Assembly: GCA_007922195.1 (NCBI GenBank)
Contig: ML681994.1
Span: 54,058,988-54,122,987 of the forward strand
DNA length: 64,000 nt
Origin: Podocnemis expansa
Taxonomy: Eukaryota > Chordata > Testudines > Podocnemididae
Reading direction: 5' to 3'
How positions within the stretch are numbered: the first letter of the stretch is position 1; the number at the start of each line of letters is the position of its first letter. The notes below the pieces were generated by a model. It searched no databases. It was not told the DNA's origin and saw only the letters and a program-made list of their open reading frames with translations. Positions 57,331 to 64,000 of the stretch are shown here, piece after piece. Both the position numbers and the translations under genes were made by a program.

Positions 57331-57687
57331 ACTCTTATGTATGGCTATAAAAAGCTATCTTCCTCTCCCATGAAAGCTTTACTATATAGTACTATCCTAG
57401 TGTCTCACCAGTGAGTTCCCCTGACTGTCAAGTTATGAGTACTCAATCTCCAAAAAAAGGAATAAAGTTTGGAAGACTCACCCAACACACTTTTTGGACA
57501 GGTTAGTTATGAGCAGAAATATACGACTGTAATATGCTCCTCTTAGAAGGAATAATTTGCACACACAAGATAGAAACTCTAATACAGACATATACTGAGT
57601 CTAAGGAGGTGAGAATGCAGTCTGTAGTAGGCCTCAGGAATGGGTGTTATATAAGCATGTACAATCATCTAGATCTCTGAACACTAT
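57331..57687. other. no recognised feature
   Basis: Mixed sequence after the CR1. Confidence 0.5.
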
Positions 57688-57810
57688 AAGGTCTAGTCTA
57701 CACTTAAACTTAGGTCAATACAGTGACATCACTCGGGGTGCAAAAAATTCATACCAGAAGCACCATAGCTATGCCAACCTAACCCCCAGATGAGACGCAA
57801 CTAAGACAAC
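57688..57810. mobile_element. Harbinger-type MITE fragment
   Basis: TAA then GGTCTAGTCTACAC starts it, with AACTTAGGTCAATACAGTGA, ATCACTCGGGGTGCAAAA and GCTATGCCAACCTAACCC inside. It is the partial reverse counterpart of 25060-25294. The right end is missing. Confidence 0.6.
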
Positions 57811-58108
57811 AGCTTGGTCTCTTTGTTGTGCTTAGATACAGCTACATATGAATTATTTATATTAATGCCTAAATTATCCCCAAGTGGAGGTCAGGGCTCC
57901 ATTGTGATAGATGCCGTGAAACTCAAATTAACAGATATGTCCCTATTCCAAAGGTATAATATGTGGCATGGAGGCAAAAGAAATGGATGCATAAGGCTTG
58001 ACATTAATAACAGAGAACAGAGGTGGTCTTTACACACAAAAGAACAAGCGTGGATAAAAAGGGAGGATAAGAATTAAACAGTGCTTTGAAGGTAAGGACA
58101 AGAGCTCT
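57811..58108. other. no recognised feature
   Basis: An 87-codon frame at 57814-58077 shows no family motif and is not called. Confidence 0.45.
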
Positions 58109-58400
58109 AACATGATTCATAGATCTTTAAGGTCAGAAGAGACCATTATGATCATCTAGTCTGACCTTCTCCGCAACCTTACCCACCCGTAATAGAAACC
58201 TAAATTAGATCGAGTTATTGACGTCCTCAAATCATGGTTTAAAGACTTCAAGGTACAGAGATTCCAGCAGCAGGTGACCTGTGCCCCATCCTGTTGAGGA
58301 AGGCAAAAAACCTCCATATATCTAGTAAAAGAGGAGGACTCAGCAACTACAAAAGTAATTCTTGGCATCTTTATTTTATATGAACTCCAGAAACATGGGT
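58109..58400 (-). mobile_element. CR1-like 3'-end fragment
   Basis: ATTCATAGATCTTTAAGGTC and CAGAAGAGACCATTATGATC then CATCTAGTCTGACCTTCT are the reverse complement of another CR1 3' end type. It continues with CTTCAAGGTACAGAGATTCC and a decayed tail. Confidence 0.7.
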
Positions 58401-58805
58401 GTCAAGGCGGCTGTGGAAGAGGCACTTACGCTAATCAAGGTGGCGAATAAAAGCCTGAATTAGAATTTTAACTATGAAAATAAAAAGAAAAAAGGACTTG
58501 TTTGGAAATTCTTAGAAAGAAGCCACTACATTTGGACAGAACATGGATACGTGGGTCAAGAGATTGGACAGAACCAAAAATTGACTCCCAACTTATTGGC
58601 CTGAGTGGCAGGGGAGGACGTTGGTATTTGACAGCAGCGATTAGGAATGGTAAGAGAATGAGCTGAGTTTGGAAGGGAAGGTGAGTTCAGTTTAGGTCAT
58701 ATTAGTCTGAAGATGACAGCTAGAAATCTAGCAGGAGATGCAAGACTGGGATGGTGGCACACAAGTCAGTAGTTGAAGCTGTCTGAGATGATGCAATCAC
58801 CAAAC
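58401..58805. other. possible old repeat, unassigned
   Basis: Purine-rich text such as GACTGGGATGGTGGCAC suggests an old interspersed element, but the family was not recognised. Confidence 0.35.
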
Positions 58806-58905
58806 ACACTGAAAAAAAACCAAGGAGTCGTGTGGCACTTAAAGACTAACAAATTTATTTATTGCATGAACTTTTGTGGAAGAAAAATCTCATTTCTAGA
58901 CTAGA
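58806..58905 (-). repeat. Penelope-type 3' tail repeat
   Basis: AAGGAGTCGTGTGGCACTTA, AGACTAACAAATTTATTTAT and CTTTTGTGGAAGAAAAATCT match the tail of the Penelope copy at 55712 in the same orientation. Confidence 0.75.
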
Positions 58906-59289
58906 AGTGCAAGACAAAGGATTCAGTGGGCAACAACACAACTGCTGAAAGTACAAACGTTACCTGAAGTGGTGTGTAAAGACACAGTCAGAGGTCTCTC
59001 ACCAACTGAAATGCCTCCTGGCTTTACACTCTATAGATAACAAGTTCATTTTAACTTATTTTAAATGAACTTTGGACCTGAGTATTGCACTGATAGTGTA
59101 CATTCTTACTAACGAGAAATATTAGCTTCATTTTTCTATTATAGTTTTTGCTGTAATTTAAAAGTAACATGCACAGCAGTATTTGAAACGATATTTAATG
59201 CAGTCCAGAGGAAAAAGTTTCAAAAGTGTGAAGCACTCTGTAAACTGAATATTTTTGCTAAAAAGAGCAAACATTTAAGTGACACTGAG
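58906..59289. other. no recognised feature
   Basis: AT-rich. Confidence 0.55.
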
Positions 59290-59470
59290 AAGCATGAATT
59301 GATTTATTTTATTTTATTCTGTAAGTTTCCCCATCTTCAAAGCATCTGACAAAGTGGGATTTTCTCCCACAAATGCTCATGCGATAAATAAATGTTAGTC
59401 TTTTAAGTGCCACAAGACTCCTTGCTCCTTTTGTTGGACCAGACTAACATGACTGCCCCTTTGGAACTTG
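59290..59470 (+). repeat. Penelope-type 3' tail repeat, + orientation
   Basis: TATTTTATTCTGTAAGTTTC, CCCATCTTCAAAGCATCTGA, AGTGGGATTTTCTCCCAC and GTTAGTCTTTTAAGTGCCAC reproduce the 3' untranslated order of the Penelope copy (55712-55850), on the opposite strand. Confidence 0.8.
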
Positions 59471-60537
59471 GATTTATTTTGTATTTTTTAAGAACAATTT
59501 TTAGAATATTTTATTTGCACTTTTAAAATACACTTTAAAAATAAGTCTTTTATATAAATAAAACAGACTCTCTAAAATCTTATAAGAATTTTAGCATTCT
59601 TCTCCAAAGTAATTCTAGTCCTCCCTGTGTTGCTTAGTATCTTAATTTGCCTTTGGTTTCAAAACTCTAGGCTTGCCAAGAACTATTCCTTTCAAAACCT
59701 CAGGAATTCCATTACTAGTTTTAAGCTAAATTAAAAGAAAATAGAAGCATTCAATGCATGGCAAAACTATGTACAAAGTGTTTGTTGATAGTCATAAATA
59801 GACTGAAAAATTTAGACATGTCTGAAAGACAACTGCTCTATAACCAGCTCTGTTTTGCTCTGCTATGCAACTAAATAAAGAGCTATTGCTGTCATTTCAA
59901 GTAAACTCAGCGTAAGATGCATTTGAACTGAACTGGAATACAGCAAACACTGGATCATTCATTCTTACTTGCAACAGTTTATACATAAAATGATTCTGTG
60001 AAGTATAGTGGGAGTTCCCCTTTAAAATTATTGCTTCAGTGTCTCCACATGGGGTAAAAATGTCACTGGTTTCTTAAGACATTGCAAAGGCAGTCAACTT
60101 TTCATTGTACTCAATATTTCCTCTAGAACTCTGGTTCCACCACACTAAATAAACTAAAGCCTTTCCATACCAAAAATACTTGTAAGATTAAGAAATTGTC
60201 ACGTAGATAAAGCACATAACCGAAAGTTACATTTGCCAAGTTCTAAACTAACATATTGATTGACATCCATATTCTAGTATTTGAATACAATCATCAAAAA
60301 TTTTAAGCAATTAATCTGAACTGTTATTAGCAACTGTATTATGGAAATGCTGAGAGGCCTCTATCCAGACTGTGACCATGTGCCTGAAAAACAACATTTA
60401 CAAATATAGACTCAAACAAGGATGACAAACTCGACACACAAGTGTGTGGTGTGATGTAACAGTTCATTGGCCACATGACAGTGATCAAAGCATTATCAAA
60501 CAGGCAATATGATTTAAGTTCCAGCTGAAGACAGGTT
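59471..60537. other. AT-rich, nothing recognised
   Basis: No gene or repeat could be supported. It ends at the LTR target duplication AGGTT. Confidence 0.6.
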
Positions 60538-61321
60538 TGTAATAACCCTTGGGGAGGAAGGGGTTAACACTCTGGTCAGTGAGTCCCAGGACAGCCAATA
60601 GGAACGAAGCACAGCTTTTTGAATGGTAACAGCAGCCTGGCCTGGGCCTGTTGGGATGTAGCAGAGCTCCTGGAAGGATCAGGAGGAGGACAGAGGGGCC
60701 TGAGGAAGAATCCAGCAACATCCTTACCAAAGATAAGTTAAATTTGTTACTGACCAGGCGTGGGTAGAACAGGGAATGTTTACTTAGACACGGTCAGGGT
60801 ATTTTCTTTGTTTTTGGATTTCTCTGTGCTAAGCACATGTAACCCAACCCCCACCCCACTACCCTGTAACTACCTAAGTTAATTCCCAGAGAAGCAACTC
60901 TCTGTGTTTATCATCTGTTCTTTTTGATTAAAGAGTTTACTTTTTAAGCAAGTTCTGGTTCTGTGTCCTGAGAGGCAAGAGGTTTGTGTGCCCGTGCCTT
61001 AGACTGCACAGGCAGCTACTAGAGGGAACCCTGTTCCAGTTCCAGCTCATATTGCAGCTGGAGTTCAGTCATTTTCCTGAGAGAGGGATAAACAGGATTG
61101 CAAGTACCTCACAGGGAGGAATTCCCAAGTGCGCCTTCCTGGGTCTCAAGAGGTTGGTTTTTTTTTGCATTTGGGTGGTGGCAGCGATACCACTCCAAGG
61201 CCAGGAACTGGAGGCCTTGGAGACTTTTAAGAGCAGGCTTTAAGGCCAGTGGCTTTTCTGGCCTGTTGCAGGCCCCCACCTTCTGCACTCAGAGTGCCAG
61301 AGTGGGGAAAAAGCCTTGACA
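60538..61321. mobile_element. solo LTR with 5-base target duplication
   Basis: 784 bases starting TGTAATAACCC and ending CCTTGACA (TG...CA), flanked by AGGTT at 60533-60537 and 61322-61326. A polyadenylation-type ATTAAA lies at 60927-60932, followed by T-rich and G/T sequence. No internal gag or pol follows, so this is a solo LTR left by recombination between two LTRs. A 5-base duplication fits Gypsy or ERV-L type elements; class is not settled. If the ATTAAA is the signal, transcription would be + strand. Confidence 0.85.
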
Positions 61322-61326
61322 AGGTT

Positions 61327-62214
61327 AAAGAACTTTGATCAGCTGTTGCAAACTATAAAATTCTAGCGACCAACTTACCAGGATAGAGGGTACATTTTCT
61401 CTTTTGAAAGAGAAACAGGAAATGACAGCAACTTTTCTCTGTTGAGCCAGCACACAGTAATGGATCAGTGGTTTACACAAACCGTCATCCGCTACACGAA
61501 TGACTGCGGCAGCATCTCAACTCTGCCAGTACCAATACCACCAGGAAGAAAAACCAACGGAGAGAAGTCAAGGAAAAAAGAAGGTCTTCTCTTAGAACTA
61601 AAAATGTAATGATCGAACCCCTCTTGAATTTGAGTAGTCGTCCAAAACACTTGCAAGTATTACAAATATGCCAACTGCTATACAGTAGTTGGCTTTTATT
61701 ATATACATGTTACAAAAAAAGAGTAGCAGTTCAGAAGCACATATTTTCCTCAATACAAGAAAGTCAAATATGCTCAGAAATAAATCTTAATACCTGTAAA
61801 AAAAAAAAAAAAAAAAAAAAAAAGTCAGACACTTACTGAACAAAGCTTAAAAAAAAAAATCAAGCTTATATGAAATGACTTAACCTATAGTAAAGAACAC
61901 ATCCTCTTTGATTTTCTACTTATGTAAATGTCAAAGAGAGAAAAGTAGGTAGAAGCTAAAAGTGTACTTGAGAGCTTGATTTTTTCTCCCCTGTTTGGAA
62001 GTGTACTGCAATAAGACTGTTTTCACACCAAGCAAACATTTCTAACTTAAAAGCATACTATTATTCAGGAAAGTGGACGGAAAAATTAATGCAATTCCAG
62101 GCTCCTACCCAAATTTGCTCCAAATTATAATCAATAACTTAGGTCTTAGAGAAACTAAAGAAAAAAAAAACCACAATATTTTGCAAAGCCACTTTGTAGT
62201 GGTACAAAAGGAAA
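61327..62214. other. unrecognised stretch with a short CpG-retaining frame and poly-A
   Basis: The frame 61460-61609 (ATG to TAA, 49 codons; begins MDQWFTQTVIRYTNDCGSIS) keeps several CpG dinucleotides in CpG-poor surroundings. No family is recognised. A 26-base A-run lies at 61798-61823. Confidence 0.35.
61798..61823 (+). repeat. poly-A tract
   Basis: About 26 uninterrupted A. Possibly the tail of a retroposed sequence, but no body was identified upstream. Confidence 0.9.
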
Positions 62215-62365
62215 TGAAGGTTCTATAAAGAGGGTCCCACCTCTATTTTGTAGAGTAAGAATCAGGCACAAAAAGATTTAAAGGACAGTCCAAAGACACA
62301 AAGCAAATCAGTGACATATGGAAACAGAACCCACGTCTTGGCTACCAATTCTGTGCTTCAAAAAT
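62215..62365 (+). repeat. MIR-like ancient repeat
   Basis: CACAAAGCAAATCAGTGACA followed by AACAGAACCCACGTCTTGGC and TTGAACCATGCT fits the second half of a MIR element. Confidence 0.65.
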
Positions 62366-62559
62366 TGAACCATGCTCATAGATTTGACAGTACCTTGGGC
62401 AAAGGCTGAACATGTTGATTAGGTAATAGATGTGATGTCCTGGACAGAAAGGCACCAGCTGGTCGCAACAGTGCAGGAGCACCACTCTGTTCTCATCAAT
62501 CAATGTACAACTCAATACTGTCTAGGTCAAGCAGGCAAAAACCATAACTTGAGCCCTGA

Positions 62560-62775
62560 AAATATGTGGGTATCCATGGATATCCACATCCACAGATACC
62601 TGCTGACCATTTCTTGTGGATACAGATCAGATATGGGTCCACATATTTTTATCTTCACAGAACTAAAGTCCTGCAAATATGCAGATATCCACATCATATT
62701 CACTTCCACGGATACAAACGGACCATATCTTGCAGATGCAGATCAGATACGGATCCACGTATTTGTATCCATGAA
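62560..62775 (+). repeat. imperfect tandem duplication, about 110-base unit
   Basis: GATATCCACATCCACAGATA ... GATACAGATCAGATATGGGT ... CCACATATTT is followed by GATATCCACATCATATTCAC ... GATGCAGATCAGATACGGAT ... CCACGTATTT. The two units align in order. They belong to a repeat of unknown class. Confidence 0.75.
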
Positions 62776-62829
62776 TGCTAATCATAACCCCAAACAAGTC
62801 ACCAGACTTGATTAAAAATCCTAAGGGAT

Positions 62830-63010
62830 TTTTTTAAGAAGTAAATGTAGGGTTCTTTTTATTTACCTTTTGGTTTTTGAGTCTGGAGCATTCATATTTT
62901 CAAACTTTTCTCCCCAAACATGACAAGTGGAATTTTTTTTTAAAGTGAAAGCTGAGATTTTGAGTAATCACATGACTTCAGGAGCTGAAGCTTAAAGAAA
63001 AACACCAAGT
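62830..63010 (+). repeat. interspersed repeat, family also at 14890-15060
   Basis: TTTTGGTTTTTGAGTCTGGA leads to GAAAGCTGAGATTTTGAGTA and CACATGACTTCAGGAGCTGA. The same order is found at 14890-15060. Confidence 0.5.
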
Positions 63011-64000
63011 ATCAAGAAAATTAGCAACAAAGGATGCTGTTCTGGGAACTGCCCTAAGCAGCCACATGCTTGTAATTCAACTGGAAACAATGAACTGGTA
63101 AGAGCAGAAGATGGTTTGCCAGAGAATACAATGTAGATCCAACTATAAAGAAAAAGAGTTTGAATACACTAATTACTACAGAAAAGTTCTTTTAAAGAAA
63201 ATACCATTTCTACAGTATAAGGGTTCAGAGCTGCTGTACTGAAACTTCTCTAAAATCAGAAAGCTAATCTCTACCTACACTACCAAAAAAAAAAAAAAAA
63301 AAAAAAAAGACAATTGTTCTCTTTCCTTGGAAAACCATTACGAAAGAATGCTAAAAAACATTTCAAGTAGCATCAGAAAGTATGACTGAGACTTCAGCCA
63401 TACTTCAATGATGAAATCAGGGCTGAAAAGTTGGCTAGATTTTGAGAAAAACTATATAATGTCGTAAACAAACAATCACAGTTCTCACAGGAAAAGATTT
63501 AAAATTAACATAAATCGCATTTCTCCCACATCACTTTCAACGTGTCACTGAGATCAATTTTACAGAAAGAGAATGAACACACACACCTGCACATACACAC
63601 ACCTTTACACCACTTATTGTACAGTCTTGCCCTTTGCTTAGAAGAGTTTTTAATTCACAGCTGCTCCTGCCATAAGTACTAACCTAAGAGTTATTGTTTC
63701 AGGAATTTAATTCCATTATGAATGATCGTGGCGAAAATATAAATCACTCTAATGTAAACACATATGCATTTTTTTAAATGTAGAAATGCATTAAAAAGGA
63801 CATTTTATACTGAAGTCTGATTAATTTGATGGATGGGGGTAACGTTGTGATTTTTTGTTAAGAACATTCACACATTCAACAGATTTCACTTCAAAACTCC
63901 CAGTAACATCAATTTCAGACTGTTCTGGACTGAGAGGAGCCTGAAGTCCTTATCTCAGCCCCAGCCTCTGAACCATAATTTAACATGGAAATCAGCCCTC
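63011..64000. other. AT-rich end of window with poly-A
   Basis: A-run at about 63285-63308. CA-rich stretch near 63578-63602. No gene recognised. Confidence 0.6.

Noticed and set aside
12834..59470. Calling the TTAGTCTTTAAAGTGCCAC repeats a turtle tRNA-derived SINE
   Set aside because: No tRNA-like head with A and B boxes is seen in any copy, and one copy is attached to a Penelope coding region.
1..64000. CRISPR arrays, bacterial operons or prophage
   Set aside because: No regularly spaced repeats and no prokaryotic gene density; the sequence is eukaryotic.
1..64000. tRNA or rRNA genes
   Set aside because: No cloverleaf-forming sequence with intact promoter boxes and no rRNA-like conserved stretch was noticed on either strand. 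A covariance search would be needed to exclude degraded copies.

Overview
This window reads as vertebrate nuclear DNA, most likely from a reptile and best matched by a turtle. The signs are CR1 LINEs in both orientations, two DIRS-type tyrosine-recombinase retrotransposons, a Penelope-like element, PIF/Harbinger and hAT DNA transposons, MIR-like fragments, and no mammalian Alu or L1 background. The assignment to turtle is inference; the sequence has no species-diagnostic host gene. No complete host protein-coding gene could be supported. Nearly every reading frame of length belongs to a decayed mobile element, and the rest is AT-rich intergenic or intronic-looking DNA with microsatellites.

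Layout. Positions 1-9793 hold two DIRS retrotransposons, one inside the other. Element A (+ strand: gag-like, RT, RNase H, tyrosine recombinase) is split at 1720/7611 by element B (- strand, 1721-7610). B keeps both terminal repeats and the internal complementary region typical of DIRS elements. A 100-base assembly gap (9794-9893) cuts off the end of A's recombinase. A very GC-rich block and another DIRS-like terminus follow (to about 10.7 kb). Then comes a TA-flanked, TIR-bearing element with a G-rich interior (10900-12233).

Positions 12.2-36 kb are mostly unrecognised AT-rich DNA carrying many short insertions. There are hAT MITEs with 8-base target duplications, palindromic copies of a Penelope-type 3' tail, CR1 3' ends, MIR-like fragments and a hAT transposase relic. 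At 20307-24893 a PIF/Harbinger element lies inside a CR1 and keeps relics of both its genes: a DDE transposase on + and a Myb/SANT-like protein on -. Two hAT MITEs are nested inside it.

Positions 36.8-42.9 kb contain an almost full-length CR1 on + (ORF1 esterase-type protein, then endonuclease and reverse transcriptase) facing a 5'-truncated CR1 on - tail to tail. A Tx1/L1-like LINE relic lies near 45-46 kb. At 54.7-57.3 kb a CR1 holds an unidentified insertion which itself holds a 5'-truncated Penelope-like element with a GIY-YIG domain and an 11-base target duplication. A solo LTR with a 5-base target duplication occupies 60538-61321.

The genes do not form a pathway. Each cluster is the remains of a self-mobilising element, and the nesting gives a relative order of insertion: B after A, hAT MITEs after Harbinger after CR1, and Penelope after its host insertion after CR1. 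The most unusual structures are the DIRS-in-DIRS nest, a 42-bp near-perfect hairpin at 36168-36267, and the palindromic Penelope tails.
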